Shown: positions 9,242-21,984 of the stretch, one piece after another
Position numbering within the stretch: the stretch's first letter is position 1
How the letters are laid out: each line of letters begins with the position of its first letter
DNA from: Brachybacterium timonense
GTDB taxonomy: Bacteria; Actinomycetota; Actinomycetes; Actinomycetales; Dermabacteraceae
Reading direction: 5' to 3'
Assembly (NCBI RefSeq): GCF_900258505.1
Contig: NZ_LT984895.1
Span: 2,062,478 to 2,126,477 of the forward strand
DNA: 64,000 bases
Program-made: the position numbers and the translations under genes
Notes under the pieces: model-generated
What the model saw: the letters and a program-made list of their open reading frames with translations, nothing else
Told to the model about the DNA's origin: nothing
The model's database searches: none

Positions 9242-11308
9242 ATGCCCGAGCCGATCGTGTCCCATCACGGCGACGCCCGCTCCGACGTCGCCCGGATCGA
9301 CCAAGGGGTCGGACGGATCCCGATCATGGATGTGCAGCCCGTCGTCGACGGCGGTCGATTCCCCACCTCCTGCGTCACCGGCGAAACAGTGCGCGTGCGA
9401 GCCAATGCTTTCCGCGAAGGGCATGACGCCATGGGCGTCCAGGTTCTGCTGACCGATCCCGACGGCGCCACCAGTACCCTGCGGATGCGCAGCAGCAACC
9501 CGGGGCTCGACCTCTGGGAGGCGCAGATCCGCCCGGATAGTCCCGGCCACTGGGCCTTCTCGATCGAGGCCTTCGATTCGCCGTACGACACGTGGACGCA
9601 TGTGGCCGACGTGAAGATCCCGGCAGGCATCGATGTCGAACTGGTCGCCGCAGAGGGCGCGATCGTGCTGCAGCGTGCCCTGGATGAGATCGCCGCTGGC
9701 ACACGACCGGAGCATGACAGACCGGTGCTGCGCGCCGCGATCGACGCCCTCCACGATGCGTCCCTCTCCCCCGCCGCGCGCACCGCCCCGGCGCTGGCCG
9801 CTGATATCCGTGGGATCCTCGACCGACGCCCGCTGCGCTCCGGTGTGACCGTCAGCGGACCGCACCCCCTGGTGGTGCATCGCGAACGCGCGCTGTACGG
9901 ATCGTGGTACGAGTTCTTCCCCCGCTCGACCGGTGCGCGTTTCGACCCCGAGCATGGGGGCTGGGTCTCCGGCACCCTGCGCACCGCCGCCCAGGAGCTC
10001 GACCGTGTGGCCGAGATGGGCTTCGACGTCGCCTACCTCACGCCGATCCATCCGATCGGCTCCACCTTCCGCAAGGGCCGCAACAACACGCTGGAACCGC
10101 AGCCTGGCGATCCCGGCTCCCCGTACGCGATCGGGTCCGCCGACGGCGGGCATGACGTGATCCACCCCGATTTGGGCACGATGGCGGACTTCGATGCCTT
10201 CGTCGCTCGCGCCCGCGAGCTGGGGCTCGAGGTGGCGATGGACATCGCCCTGCAGTGCTCGCCGGATCATCCGTGGGTACGGGAGCATCCGGAGTGGTTC
10301 CACATCCGCCCCGACGGCACCATCGCCTATGCGGAGAACCCGCCGAAGAAGTACCAGGACATCTACCCGCTGAGCTTCGAGAACGATTATGAGGGCCTGT
10401 ATGCGGCGATCCGCGACATGCTCGAGCTGTGGGTCGAGCATGGCGTGACCCTGTTCCGCGTCGACAACCCGCATACGAAACCGGTGCGGTTCTGGGAGGA
10501 GCTGCTGGCGGAGTTCGACCGCACGCACCCCGAGGTGATCTTCCTGGCGGAGGCCTTCACCCGCCCCACGATGATGCACACGCTGGGCAAGGTGGGCTTC
10601 CACCAGTCCTACACGTACTTCACATGGCGCCACAGCCCCGACGAGCTGCGGGAGTACATGGAGGAGCTGGTCGAGGCGGCGCCGTACATGCGCCCCAGCT
10701 TCTGGCCCACCACACACGACATCCTCACCCCCTTCATGACCAGTGGTGGCGAGCGAGCGTTCCGTCTGCGTGCGATCCTCGCCGCTACCCTCGTGCCGAC
10801 CTGGGGTATCTACTCCGGGTACGAACTGGTGGAGGACGTGCCGCGGCCCGGTGCGCAGGAGCAGATCGACAACGAGAAGTACGAGTACAAGCCTCGCGAC
10901 TTCGCCGGAGCACTCGACCAGGGCCGCAGCCTCCAGCCTCTGCTGACGGACCTGAACCGGATTCGCCGCGAGCATCCCGCGCTGCAGACCCTCACCACGA
11001 TCCGCTTCCATGACGCCGACGACCCCCAGGTGCTCGTGTTCTCCAAGCACCTCGATGCCGCAAGCAGCCCCACAGGCGCGGCGGACACCGTGATCGTCGC
11101 GAGTGTGACCGAGCACGATCGCGACGCATGGACCACCCTGCACCTCGATCTGGGCGCGCTCGGCGTGTCCGGACCGTTCGAGGTGGAGGATCTGTTGAGC
11201 GGTGAGCGGTTCACCTGGGATGCGAATCCCTTCGTCATCCTCTCCGCGGCCGAGCGCCCGGCGCACGTGCTGCGGGTCATCCACCCAGAGGAGGCCCGAG
11301 ATGCCTGA
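9242..11308 (+). CDS. glgE: Alpha-1,4-glucan:maltose-1-phosphate maltosyltransferase GlgE (GH13_3)
   Basis: Adds maltosyl units from maltose-1-phosphate to the non-reducing end of alpha-1,4-glucan. 688 residues from ATG 9242, which has AGGAG seven bases upstream. GlgE signatures in order: [10 protein letters not shown], the [19 protein letters not shown] block, nucleophile region [17 protein letters not shown], acid/base FLAEAFTRP, and [17 protein letters not shown]. The RVDNPHTK and FTWR signatures separate GlgE from ordinary amylases. The 89 bases after glgX hold no gene, and the stop overlaps glgB by eight bases. The donor is made either by TreS plus maltokinase or by GlgM (a glycosyltransferase using ADP-glucose); neither is in this window. 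Confidence 0.96.
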   Translation: MPEPIVSHHGDARSDVARIDQGVGRIPIMDVQPVVDGGRFPTSCVTGETVRVRANAFREGHDAMGVQVLLTDPDGATSTLRMRSSNPGLDLWEAQIRPDSPGHWAFSIEAFDSPYDTWTHVADVKIPAGIDVELVAAEGAIVLQRALDEIAAGTRPEHDRPVLRAAIDALHDASLSPAARTAPALAADIRGILDRRPLRSGVTVSGPHPLVVHRERALYGSWYEFFPRSTGARFDPEHGGWVSGTLRTAAQELDRVAEMGFDVAYLTPIHPIGSTFRKGRNNTLEPQPGDPGSPYAIGSADGGHDVIHPDLGTMADFDAFVARARELGLEVAMDIALQCSPDHPWVREHPEWFHIRPDGTIAYAENPPKKYQDIYPLSFENDYEGLYAAIRDMLELWVEHGVTLFRVDNPHTKPVRFWEELLAEFDRTHPEVIFLAEAFTRPTMMHTLGKVGFHQSYTYFTWRHSPDELREYMEELVEAAPYMRPSFWPTTHDILTPFMTSGGERAFRLRAILAATLVPTWGIYSGYELVEDVPRPGAQEQIDNEKYEYKPRDFAGALDQGRSLQPLLTDLNRIRREHPALQTLTTIRFHDADDPQVLVFSKHLDAASSPTGAADTVIVASVTEHDRDAWTTLHLDLGALGVSGPFEVEDLLSGERFTWDANPFVILSAAERPAHVLRVIHPEEARDA

Positions 11309-13505
11309 GATCCCCCCGACAGTCCCCGCTCCACGCTCCCCGCGGCCGATGCCTCTGAGCGACCATGAGATCGGTGCCGCCTCGACCGGCAGCTACCACG
11401 ATCCCCACTCTGTGCTCGGCGTGCACCACTACGACGACGGGGTGACGGTCCGCGCGCTCGCGCCGATGGCGCACGCCGTCGAGGTGATCACCCCCGATGC
11501 CGCCGCAACGGCGATGGAGCATGAGCACAACGGCATCTGGGTGACCACGCTGCCGGTCGCGAATCTGGCGTCCTACCGCCTGCGCGTGACGTGGACTGAG
11601 GGCGCTGATCCTGTCGTTGTTGAGGACCCATACCGGTTCCTGCCCACACTGGGCGATCTGGATCTGCATCTGATCCGGGAGGGCCGCCACGAGGAGCTGT
11701 GGAACGCGCTGGGCGCGCACCTGCGCACCGTCGATGGCGTCGCGGGCGCATCGTTCGCTGTGTGGGCGCCCAATGCGCGTGCGGTGCAGGTGATCGGTGA
11801 CGTCAACACCTGGAACGGCCGCTGCCATGCCATGCGTTCGCTGGGCTCCTCCGGGGTGTGGGAGCTGTTCATCCCCGGCGTCGCCGACGGCGACGTGTAC
11901 AAGTTCCGCATCTTGGGCGCTGACGGCGTGTGGCGTGAGAAGGCGGACCCCATGGCGCGCCGCGCCGAGGTGCCGCCGGCCACCGGCTCGATCGTCACCG
12001 GCAGCGACTACGAGTGGGGCGATGACGCCTGGCTGGCTGAGCGCGCGGGCCGCGATGCACTCGCCTCTGCGATGTCGGTGTACGAAGTGCATCTGCCCAG
12101 CTGGCGACCCGGCCTGGGCTACCGGGAGCTCGCCACCGAGCTCGTCGAGTACGTGACGGATATGGGATTCACCCACGTGGAGTTCATGCCGCTGGCGGAG
12201 CACCCCTTCGGCGGATCCTGGGGCTACCAGGTGACCGGCTACTACGCTCCGACGTCGCGTCTGGGCACGCCCGATGAGCTGCGCGCCCTGATCGATGCGC
12301 TGCACCGCGCTGGCATCGGCGTGATCATGGACTGGGTGCCCGCCCACTTCCCCAAGGACGAATGGGCACTGGCCCGCTTCGACGGCACCCCCCTGTACGA
12401 GCATGCGGATCCGCGCCGGGGTGAGCACCCGGACTGGGGCACGTACATCTTCGACGTCGGCCGGCGCGAGGTGCGCAACTTCCTGGTGGCCAATGCCTGC
12501 TACTGGCTCGAAGAGTTTCACGTCGATGGGCTGCGCGTGGACGCGGTGGCCTCCATGCTCTACTTGGACTACTCGCGCAAGGATGGCGAGTGGCTTCCCA
12601 ATGAGTTCGGCGGCCGCGAGAACCTGGATGCGATCAGTTTCCTGCAGGAGGCGAACGCCACCGCGTATAAACGGGCTCCCGGCATCGTCATGATTGCCGA
12701 GGAGTCGACGTCATTCCCCGGCGTGACGCGACCAACGGATGCCGACGGACTCGGGTTTGGCTTCAAGTGGAACATGGGCTGGATGCACGACACCCTCGAG
12801 TACATCGGCGAAGACCCGATCCACCGCCAGTACCACCACGGCGAGCTGACCTTCTCGATGGTCTACCAGTACTCGGAGAACTTCGTGCTGCCGATCAGCC
12901 ACGACGAAGTCGTGCACGGCAAGGGGTCACTGCTACGCAAGGCGCCGGGCGATGACTGGCAGCAGGCAGCAACGCTGCGCGCCTACCTGGCCTTCCAGTG
13001 GACTCACCCGGGCAAGCAGCTGCTGTTCATGGGCAGCGAGTTCGCGCAGGGCACCGAATGGTCCGAGCAGGCTGGCCTGCCCTGGTGGCTGGTGGAGTAC
13101 CCGCTGCATCGCGGGGCCCAGCAGCTGGTCAAGGACCTCAACGCCCTGCAGCGGTCGACGCCAGCGCTGTACGAACTAGATCAGGACCCGGCAGGTTTCG
13201 AGTGGCTGATCGGGGACGACGCCGAGCGCAACACGATTGCGTTCCTGCGGCGAGACCGGGCTGGGAACCCGGTGGCCGTGGTGGTGAACTTCTCCCCGCA
13301 GCCCTGGCACGACGTGCGGATCCCGCTGCCGCAGGGCGGCACGTGGGTCGAGCATCTCAACACCGATGCGACGGTCTATGGCGGCAGCGGCGTCGGGAAT
13401 CTGGGGGCTGTACACGCGGAGGCACTGCCGTCCCACGGCCGTGATCATTCCGTGCGGCTCTCGGTGCCGCCGCTCGGTGCTGTGGTGCTGAGCCCCGAGG
13501 CGTGA
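11301..13505 (+). CDS. glgB: 1,4-alpha-glucan branching enzyme GlgB
   Basis: Cuts alpha-1,4 chains and rejoins them as alpha-1,6 branches. 734 residues from ATG 11301, inside the last codons of glgE with GAGG just upstream. Two N-terminal beta modules ([14 protein letters not shown] N1 and CBM48 at [20 protein letters not shown]), then a GH13 barrel: [10 protein letters not shown] (region I), [17 protein letters not shown] (region II), MIAEEST (region III) and [14 protein letters not shown] (region IV). [12 protein letters not shown] is typical of GlgB. Last gene of the cluster, followed by a strong hairpin terminator. Overlap with glgE suggests coupled synthesis of elongating and branching activities. 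Confidence 0.97.
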   Translation: MPEIPPTVPAPRSPRPMPLSDHEIGAASTGSYHDPHSVLGVHHYDDGVTVRALAPMAHAVEVITPDAAATAMEHEHNGIWVTTLPVANLASYRLRVTWTEGADPVVVEDPYRFLPTLGDLDLHLIREGRHEELWNALGAHLRTVDGVAGASFAVWAPNARAVQVIGDVNTWNGRCHAMRSLGSSGVWELFIPGVADGDVYKFRILGADGVWREKADPMARRAEVPPATGSIVTGSDYEWGDDAWLAERAGRDALASAMSVYEVHLPSWRPGLGYRELATELVEYVTDMGFTHVEFMPLAEHPFGGSWGYQVTGYYAPTSRLGTPDELRALIDALHRAGIGVIMDWVPAHFPKDEWALARFDGTPLYEHADPRRGEHPDWGTYIFDVGRREVRNFLVANACYWLEEFHVDGLRVDAVASMLYLDYSRKDGEWLPNEFGGRENLDAISFLQEANATAYKRAPGIVMIAEESTSFPGVTRPTDADGLGFGFKWNMGWMHDTLEYIGEDPIHRQYHHGELTFSMVYQYSENFVLPISHDEVVHGKGSLLRKAPGDDWQQAATLRAYLAFQWTHPGKQLLFMGSEFAQGTEWSEQAGLPWWLVEYPLHRGAQQLVKDLNALQRSTPALYELDQDPAGFEWLIGDDAERNTIAFLRRDRAGNPVAVVVNFSPQPWHDVRIPLPQGGTWVEHLNTDATVYGGSGVGNLGAVHAEALPSHGRDHSVRLSVPPLGAVVLSPEA

Positions 13506-13530
13506 CCTGATCCGCTGATCCACCAAGAAC

Positions 13531-13564
13531 GCGGCCCGGGCACCGATCGTGGTGCCCGGGCCGC
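13531..13564. terminator. Hairpin terminator between convergent glgB and the CnoX-like gene
   Basis: A perfect 14-bp inverted repeat (GCGGCCCGGGCACC with its complement) around a 6-base loop, 25 bases after the glgB stop. There is no T tract on either side, so it may act as a bidirectional roadblock or RNA-stabilising hairpin for the two convergent transcripts. It lies in the 115-base gap between genes. Confidence 0.75.
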
Positions 13565-13620
13565 GTCCTGTGGCGTGTCATCGCGGCCGGTGACCGTGCC
13601 GCAGTGGCGTATCCGTGCAG

Positions 13621-14508
13621 TCAGTACAGCAGGTTCGCCAGTCGCTTGCGCGCCTTGGCCACACGCGGGTCCTGCGCGCCAGCGATCTCGAACAGCTCAA
13701 GCAGGCGTGCGCGTACCGCATCCTTCGTCTCCGGGTCAGCTCCGCGCAACAGGTCAAGCAGACGAGAGAAGGCGTCCTCGACGTGGCCGCCCATCATGTC
13801 CAGATCCGCTGCGGTCAGCTGTGCATGCAGGTCCGTCGGGTTCTGTGCGGCGGCTTCCCGCACAGCGTTCGGGTCAGCATTGCGGGTACGTCGCATGAGC
13901 TGAACCGTGGCGAGCCCAGCCTTCGCTTCTGCATCGGCGGGCGCCTGCTGCAGCTGCTGCTCGAATTTCTCCACAGCTGCGTCGAGATCTCCGGCCTCGA
14001 CTGCCGCCATGGCCTCCTGCAGCAGCGGCGGCAACGGCTCCGGCTCATCGGCAGCGTCGGTGTCGGCATCGGGAGGCGTTAGCCCCTGCTGCTGGGCGAG
14101 TTGCAGGATCTGGTCGAGCAGAGCCGTGATCTCGGCAGGCGGGAGCACCGACTGGGCGATCGGCTGCACCTGACCGAGCATGAGAAGCATGACCGTGGGC
14201 AGCTGCTGCACACGCAGCGCACCTGCCACACGCGGCTGCGCGTCGGCATCCACCACGGCAAGGCGCACGGCTCCGCCCTTGGCGTCCACTGCCTGGCGCA
14301 GATCGCTCAGGAAGGTCTCACCCTCGGGCACACGGGAGCTCGTCACCACGAGCAGGGTCGGCAGTGTCTGCGAGTCCGCGATGAGCTGTTCGAGCCCCTG
14401 CTCGGTCACCGCGACCTCATACTCGCTCGCGGTTCCACTGGAGCCCGGGGCATCGGCAGCCGGCTGCTTAAGGGAGGCGAGATCGATGACGCCGTACGGG
14501 TCGCTCAC
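13621..14508 (-). CDS. Thioredoxin-fold/TPR protein (CnoX/YbbN-like), no CXXC
   Basis: 295 residues. An N-terminal thioredoxin-like domain (about 30-140, with the cis-proline region RVQQLPTVMLL) is followed by TPR-like helices and a C-terminal LFEIAGAQDPRVAKARKRLANLLY segment typical of CnoX/YbbN. The redox CXXC position reads VVTSSRVPEG, so the protein cannot act as a dithiol reductase; the family works as a chaperedoxin or holdase. GTG start with AAGGAGT seven bases upstream. A thioredoxin-like gene near glgB/glgE is also known in mycobacteria, so the neighbourhood is conserved. Confident on family, not on function. Confidence 0.85.
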   Translation of the reverse strand: MSDPYGVIDLASLKQPAADAPGSSGTASEYEVAVTEQGLEQLIADSQTLPTLLVVTSSRVPEGETFLSDLRQAVDAKGGAVRLAVVDADAQPRVAGALRVQQLPTVMLLMLGQVQPIAQSVLPPAEITALLDQILQLAQQQGLTPPDADTDAADEPEPLPPLLQEAMAAVEAGDLDAAVEKFEQQLQQAPADAEAKAGLATVQLMRRTRNADPNAVREAAAQNPTDLHAQLTAADLDMMGGHVEDAFSRLLDLLRGADPETKDAVRARLLELFEIAGAQDPRVAKARKRLANLLY

Positions 14509-14568
14509 GGTCGATACTCCTTCGACGGATTCTGCTCGGGCGCGATCAGTGTAAACAGGCCGTGGGGC

Positions 14569-15612
14569 TCAGGAACCACTCGCGCCCAGTACTGACATCG
14601 TGGCGCCAATGGGTTGCACCTGACCACCGGCCTCTGCCGCCGGGATGTGGAGGGCCACCACGGTGCCGAACTCACGCACGAAGGACTTCGTGAACTTCTT
14701 GCGGCCAACCAGCTTCGTGTACACATTGTCCTCCCCATAGCTCATCGAGGCACCCTCCTTCACGGTCACGGTGCGGGTGGACATGAGCGTGGCCATCACG
14801 AGGGCACCGCCGTCGTTGGTGCGCAGCCCCAGGAACTCGCCCTCCTTGACCGTGAAGCGCTCCTTGATCGTGGCAACCTCGTCCCACTCGACGCCCGCGT
14901 TCAGCTCCTTGCGCTCCTGGCCGATGTTCTGGTGTTTCTCTGTCTGGAGTGGATTCGGGGCCAGCTTGTCGTCGGGATCGGCGGCGTCACCGTCGGACAG
15001 CACCTTCGCGTACAGCTCGAGCGCCGCCTTCGGCGTCATCACGAGGCCGTCCTGCTCGTACGCCACGGGCTCGGAACCAACGGCCTGGTCCTCCACCGCG
15101 GGCATCTCCACGCCGACGGCCTGCTGCGCCCACCCCCACGTGACATACGGGGAGCGGGCGTCGGCCTGCTGCAGAGCCACGAAGAAGGGGACGCCGCTAT
15201 CCGAAGAGTCGGCCACCAGCGCGATCGCCACGCGCGGGAACTCGGCGCCCACCGAGGTGATCGGCAGCATGAGGTCAGCCGACGGGGTCTTCAGATGATC
15301 CGCCCATTCGGGAACCTTCGCGATCATCTCGTAGTTCTTCGTGCGGAACTCGAGCGCCGAGCCGGTCACGCGCGGCGCAAGCTTCTTGGCGTCGCGCGCC
15401 TTGTCTGCCTCCGCGACAGCATCATGGATCTGCGAGATGACCGGCTCGAGTTGTTCGTCGTAGGCGACAGGCGTGGGCGCCTCCAATGCGGGGCCCGTCG
15501 GAGGAGCCGATGGAGCCTCAGGTTCCGAGGAGCACGCCGCCAAGAGCCCCCCGACGCCGATCGCACCGGCAGAGGCGAGCACGGTGCGGCGGGGCAAATA
15601 CTGTGCGCTCAT
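14569..15612 (-). CDS. Putative lipoprotein, unknown function
   Basis: 347 residues with a lipoprotein signal peptide: RR at residues 8-9 (twin-arginine-like), hydrophobic core VLASAGAIGVGG and lipobox LLAAC near residue 27, followed by a Ser/Pro/Ala linker. The mature part alternates polar strands and helices (about 50-340) with no motif I recognise. Such RR-containing lipoprotein signals can be Tat-exported. The start overlaps the stop of the upstream membrane protein (ATGA), so the two are probably made together. Likely an outer-face protein; function unknown. Confidence 0.82.
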   Translation of the reverse strand: MSAQYLPRRTVLASAGAIGVGGLLAACSSEPEAPSAPPTGPALEAPTPVAYDEQLEPVISQIHDAVAEADKARDAKKLAPRVTGSALEFRTKNYEMIAKVPEWADHLKTPSADLMLPITSVGAEFPRVAIALVADSSDSGVPFFVALQQADARSPYVTWGWAQQAVGVEMPAVEDQAVGSEPVAYEQDGLVMTPKAALELYAKVLSDGDAADPDDKLAPNPLQTEKHQNIGQERKELNAGVEWDEVATIKERFTVKEGEFLGLRTNDGGALVMATLMSTRTVTVKEGASMSYGEDNVYTKLVGRKKFTKSFVREFGTVVALHIPAAEAGGQVQPIGATMSVLGASGS

Positions 15613-16613
15613 CGGTCGTTCTCCTCAGGATCCTCGCGCTGCTCGATCGGCTCGCCCCGGTGACGATGGGGACGCTCTTCCCCGGTGCTCACGGGTGCGA
15701 TCGCATCGGAGTCGACCACGGACCAGGCATCACCGAAGTGCTCATCCTCGGTTCGCGCGTCAGTGCTATCGGTTTCAGCGATGTCAGTGTTGACGACCGG
15801 GCCGACGCCGGCGCTAGCCTGCTCGGTGGAGTCGCCGTCATGATCCGCGACGGCGTCACCGTGCTCCGGCTCGGTGATATCGGCCTCACGGCCTGCAATG
15901 GCGTCTGCGTCATTCATCTCGACGGCATCTGCGTCAACCGACGCCTGGTCCGTATCGTGCAGTTCAGCCTCATCCTCCTCGTCGCGTCGACGGCCGGAGC
16001 TGAGTGAGACGACCAGCAGCACAAATCCGATGACAGCCACAGCGGCGCCCGCGGCATAGGCGTAGGGCACCCATTCGTTGCGAGCATCGACGGGCCAGGT
16101 GATGGACACGCTTGTGGCCCCTGGCGCAGTGCCATCCGTGACCAGGAGGATCGCGCGGAACGGCTGCGGTGCCGTCTCGGTCTCAGCGCGGTGGAAGTCG
16201 GCCACGTCGATCGTTGCGGGACTCGCTGTGGTCTCCACGGAACGCCAGAGATCCGACGAGACTGGATCCGGTATCTCCGCCTCACCCGAGGCGTTGACAT
16301 CCTCCGTCGTCAGAGTCTGCCAGTCACTGAGCCCCGTGATCCGCGTATGGTGGGCGCCGCCCAGATACGCGGTGATGTCGTCGTTGCTCGCGGTGATCAG
16401 GGAGACATCACCATCCGCGGTGATCGTCGCGGTGCCTTCAGTGCCGCCCACATACAGCACACCCGGATCAATGATCACGGCAGAGCCAGGCTCTTTCAGC
16501 TGCACGGTCGCAGTCCGCTCGGTGTCCGGGGCCCACGTGGTCTCCCCCAGACGCCCGAGGATCAATCCCGCCGCGCCCAGCAGGACGAGGACGAGGGCGA
16601 TGATCCGCTTCAC
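15609..16613 (-). CDS. Membrane protein with acidic cytoplasmic tail, unknown function
   Basis: 334 residues. Helix at 4-24, an extracytoplasmic beta-rich domain (about 28-185), a second helix around AYAAGAAVAVIGFVLLVVSL, then about 120 residues very rich in Asp, Glu, Ala and Thr. GTG start with GGAGGAG nine bases upstream. It is coupled by an ATGA overlap to the following lipoprotein gene; the pair may work together at the cell surface. I do not recognise a domain. The gap to divergent nucS is 152 bases. Confidence 0.78.
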   Translation of the reverse strand: MKRIIALVLVLLGAAGLILGRLGETTWAPDTERTATVQLKEPGSAVIIDPGVLYVGGTEGTATITADGDVSLITASNDDITAYLGGAHHTRITGLSDWQTLTTEDVNASGEAEIPDPVSSDLWRSVETTASPATIDVADFHRAETETAPQPFRAILLVTDGTAPGATSVSITWPVDARNEWVPYAYAAGAAVAVIGFVLLVVSLSSGRRRDEEDEAELHDTDQASVDADAVEMNDADAIAGREADITEPEHGDAVADHDGDSTEQASAGVGPVVNTDIAETDSTDARTEDEHFGDAWSVVDSDAIAPVSTGEERPHRHRGEPIEQREDPEENDR

Positions 16614-16753
16614 AGGTCAGTCTCCTCCGGTCAGGGGTCGGGTTCGCACCCGAGTGGTTCACGAGCTCTACACGATACGGGGCCGACGTGTCTCAGGCAC
16701 CGGATCGTGAGCACGCGCACCTCCAGACCCGGTATCTCCCCTCAGGCGTGGAC

Positions 16754-16759
16754 TAAGGT
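16754..16759 (+). promoter_or_regulatory. -10 element of a probable leaderless nucS promoter
   Basis: TAAGGT fits the actinobacterial -10 consensus TANNNT and ends six bases before the GTG start of nucS, so transcription would begin at or next to the start codon. The bases between hold no convincing independent leader. No obvious -35 hexamer. Confidence 0.55.
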
Positions 16760-16765
16760 GTCAGG

Positions 16766-17473
16766 GTGCGTCTTGTCGTTGCCCGCTGCTCCGTCGACTA
16801 CACGGGTCGGCTCACAGCCCATCTGCCACTCGCGCCTCGCCTGCTGATCGTCAAGGCCGACGGATCCGTGCTGGTCCACTCTGACGGCGGCAGCTACAAG
16901 CCCTTGAACTGGATGAGCCCACCGTGCACGCTGCGCACCACCACCCGCAGCGCCGAGGAAGCCGCTCGCGATGAGAGCAGCGACTGGATCGAACAGTGGG
17001 ACGTGACCCATGACAAGAGCGGAGACCGCCTGCGCGTTCGCTTGCACGAGGTGCTGGAGGACTCCGCCCATGAACTCGGCTCGGACCCTGGCCTGGTGAA
17101 GGATGGCGTCGAGGCGCACCTGCAGGCGCTTCTCGCACAGAACATTGAGACGCTCGGCGAGGGCTGGACGCTGGTGCGTCGCGAGTACGCAACTGCCATC
17201 GGGCCGGTGGACATTCTCGCGCGCGATGCGGCCGGCCAGTCGGTGGCCGTCGAGATCAAACGCCGCGGCGAGATCGATGGGGTCGAGCAGCTGACCCGCT
17301 ACCTCGAGCTGCTCAACCGCGATCCGCTGCTGAGCCCGGTGCGCGGCATCTTCGCTGCGCAGGTGATCAAGCCGCAGGCAAAGGTTCTCGCCGCCGACCG
17401 CGGGATCACCTGCGTGACTCTCGACTACGACGCCCTGCGTGGCATCGACGATGCCGAAGCTCGCCTGTTCTGA
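16766..17473 (+). CDS. nucS: Endonuclease NucS/EndoMS (mismatch repair)
   Basis: Mismatch-directed endonuclease that replaces MutS/MutL in most Actinobacteria, cutting both strands at G-T, G-G and T-T mismatches and working with the beta clamp. 235 residues, the usual length. N-terminal [16 protein letters not shown], the dimerisation/DNA-binding half with [10 protein letters not shown], and the C-terminal RecB-like nuclease core: GPVDILARD (Asp149) and VAVEIKRRG (Glu163, Lys165), then [13 protein letters not shown] start. Divergent from the membrane-protein gene and 42 bases upstream of nagA, to which it has no obvious functional link. Confidence 0.96.
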   Translation: MRLVVARCSVDYTGRLTAHLPLAPRLLIVKADGSVLVHSDGGSYKPLNWMSPPCTLRTTTRSAEEAARDESSDWIEQWDVTHDKSGDRLRVRLHEVLEDSAHELGSDPGLVKDGVEAHLQALLAQNIETLGEGWTLVRREYATAIGPVDILARDAAGQSVAVEIKRRGEIDGVEQLTRYLELLNRDPLLSPVRGIFAAQVIKPQAKVLAADRGITCVTLDYDALRGIDDAEARLF

Positions 17474-17515
17474 GCGCGCCGCTTCCGCTGGCACGACCCG
17501 CTGAGAGGATCCATC

Positions 17516-18724
17516 ATGAGCACCGTCGCCCTCCCCGTTGACCTCGCCCTGCGCGGCACCGCTGTTCTGCCCCGCCAAGTCGTGCCCGATGCGCTCGTGC
17601 TGATCGCCGGGGAACAGATCACCTGGGCCGGCCCCGTTGCGCACGCCCCCGAGCACCGGGCCACATCGACCCGGAACCATGACGGGCTGATCCTGCCCGG
17701 TCTCGTGGATGTGCACTGCCACGGCGGCGGAGGCGCGTCGTTCCCCGATGCATCCACTGCCGAGGAGATGATGACCGCGGTACGCGAGCATCGCCGGGCA
17801 GGCACGACGTCGCTCGTCGCGTCACTGGTGACCGCATCCGCGCAGACGCTCCGGGACCGTGTTCGTGACCTGCGTAGCCTGGCCGATAGCGGCGACATCG
17901 TCGGCGTACACCTCGAGGGTCCGTTCATCTCTGCCGCTCGCAAAGGGGCGCAGAACCCAACGCACATCACCGGTGGTGACGCCGCCCTGGTGCGAGAGCT
18001 CGCCGAGCTCGCCGGCGGAGCCCTCGTCACTATGACCGTCGCCCCGGAGACCGAGGATGCCGATCAGGTCATCGAGGCGCTCGCCACCAGCGGTGCTGTG
18101 CCATCGCTCGGCCATACCGACTGTAGTTCCGAGCAGATGAGCGCAGCCATCGACGCCTCCGCTCGCGCACTGCGCCAGCACCGTTCACGCTCCACGCTGC
18201 CCACAGCGACACACCTGTTCAACGGCATGCGCCCCGTGCATCACCGCGATCCCGGGCCAGCGCTCGCCGCCCTCGACGCGGCGGCCCGCGGAGATCTCCT
18301 GGTGGAGCTCATCGCTGATGGCGTACACCTGGATCCACGCACTGTGGCCCACGTCTTCGCCGTCGCTGCCGAAGATCGTGTGCTGCTGGTCACCGATGCG
18401 ATGGCTGCTGCAGGGATGGCCGACGGCCAGTATTCGCTCGGCTCCCTGGAGGTGACGGTCAGCGATGGCGTTGCCACCCTCACCGATGGTGGGGCGATCG
18501 CCGGCGGGACGGCACATCTGATCGATGTCGTGCGCTGCTGCGTGCAGCGCTCCGGGATCGACCTCGTGCCAGCTGTGCGTGCCGCCTCCGCCGTACCGGC
18601 GCAGATGCTCGGCATGGACGATCGGATCGGCTCGATCACCGCGGGTCTGCGCGCCGATCTGGTGCTCACCGACCACGACCTGCAGGTCCACGAGGTACTG
18701 CGCGGTGGCATCACCGTCTCCTGA
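17516..18724 (+). CDS. nagA: N-acetylglucosamine-6-phosphate deacetylase
   Basis: Converts GlcNAc-6-phosphate to glucosamine-6-phosphate and acetate, in aminosugar catabolism and cell-wall recycling. 402 residues. Amidohydrolase-fold features: LPGLVDVHCHGGGGASF (metal-binding loop), GVHLEGPF (metal-ligand Glu), SLGHTDCS, TATHLFNGMRP, LIADGVHLD and LLVTDAMAAAGM (catalytic Asp). The C-terminus returns to the small beta domain (GSITAGLRADLVL). GAGAGGATCC-type sequence precedes the ATG. It stands alone, without nagB or a PTS gene; the pairing with nucS looks like simple adjacency. Confidence 0.95.
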   Translation: MSTVALPVDLALRGTAVLPRQVVPDALVLIAGEQITWAGPVAHAPEHRATSTRNHDGLILPGLVDVHCHGGGGASFPDASTAEEMMTAVREHRRAGTTSLVASLVTASAQTLRDRVRDLRSLADSGDIVGVHLEGPFISAARKGAQNPTHITGGDAALVRELAELAGGALVTMTVAPETEDADQVIEALATSGAVPSLGHTDCSSEQMSAAIDASARALRQHRSRSTLPTATHLFNGMRPVHHRDPGPALAALDAAARGDLLVELIADGVHLDPRTVAHVFAVAAEDRVLLVTDAMAAAGMADGQYSLGSLEVTVSDGVATLTDGGAIAGGTAHLIDVVRCCVQRSGIDLVPAVRAASAVPAQMLGMDDRIGSITAGLRADLVLTDHDLQVHEVLRGGITVS

Positions 18725-18766
18725 GGAGGCGCAGCTGTGACAGCGCGGGTCTGAGGGCATCGAGAG

Positions 18767-19201
18767 TCAGTCCGCGTCGCCGATCACCAGACCGGTCGGC
18801 GCAGCTTCCAGCCATGCGTTCAGAGCCGCCCCTGACGGGCCGTCGACCACGGCACGCATGATCGTGCCGTCACGCAGGCAGAACTCGACTAGGCACGAGT
18901 CGTCCTCGCCGTGCGTCGGCAACGGCTCACGGTTAAGCGCCAGGATGTCTCGTCGGAATATCAGCACTGAGGGCGCCAGACGCAGGGACAGCCCGTGAAA
19001 CCAGCGCAAGCGGTCTGTGCCGAAGCGCATCATGCCGTGCTGCCACACCGTGCCGCGCAGGGTCCGGCGCTGCAATGTGCAGCTGAACGAGCCGCTGTGG
19101 CGGGCGACGACGCCAGCACGCACGACGAGCACAATGAGAAGAACCCCGGCAGCAAGCATCCCGACCACCAGCATGGTGATCGGGATGCTTGGGTTCTGCA
19201 T
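18767..19201 (-). CDS. DUF2550 family membrane protein
   Basis: 144 residues: one N-terminal helix (about 8-28), then a compact domain with RRGTVWQHGMMRFG-like and RWFHGLSLRLAPS-like segments. Length, layout and position directly after atpC match the DUF2550 family of Actinobacteria, which sits there in mycobacteria too. Function unknown. It begins 19 bases after atpC and is likely the last gene of the atp transcript. It converges on nagA with a 42-base gap that holds no clear terminator. Confidence 0.85.
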   Translation of the reverse strand: MQNPSIPITMLVVGMLAAGVLLIVLVVRAGVVARHSGSFSCTLQRRTLRGTVWQHGMMRFGTDRLRWFHGLSLRLAPSVLIFRRDILALNREPLPTHGEDDSCLVEFCLRDGTIMRAVVDGPSGAALNAWLEAAPTGLVIGDAD

Positions 19202-19220
19202 ATCGGGAGCTTACCTGGGG

Positions 19221-21914
<2,694 letters not shown>

Positions 21915-21984
21915 TGCTCTCCTCGTCCGGCGTCAGTGGCTGGTCGGCCGTCGGTCGCCACCTGGTACGACCGACGGCATGGCC

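Noticed and set aside
9086..11284. 732-codon open frame antisense to glgE
   Set aside because: Mirror frame caused by GC-rich third codon positions; no ribosome site or protein family match.
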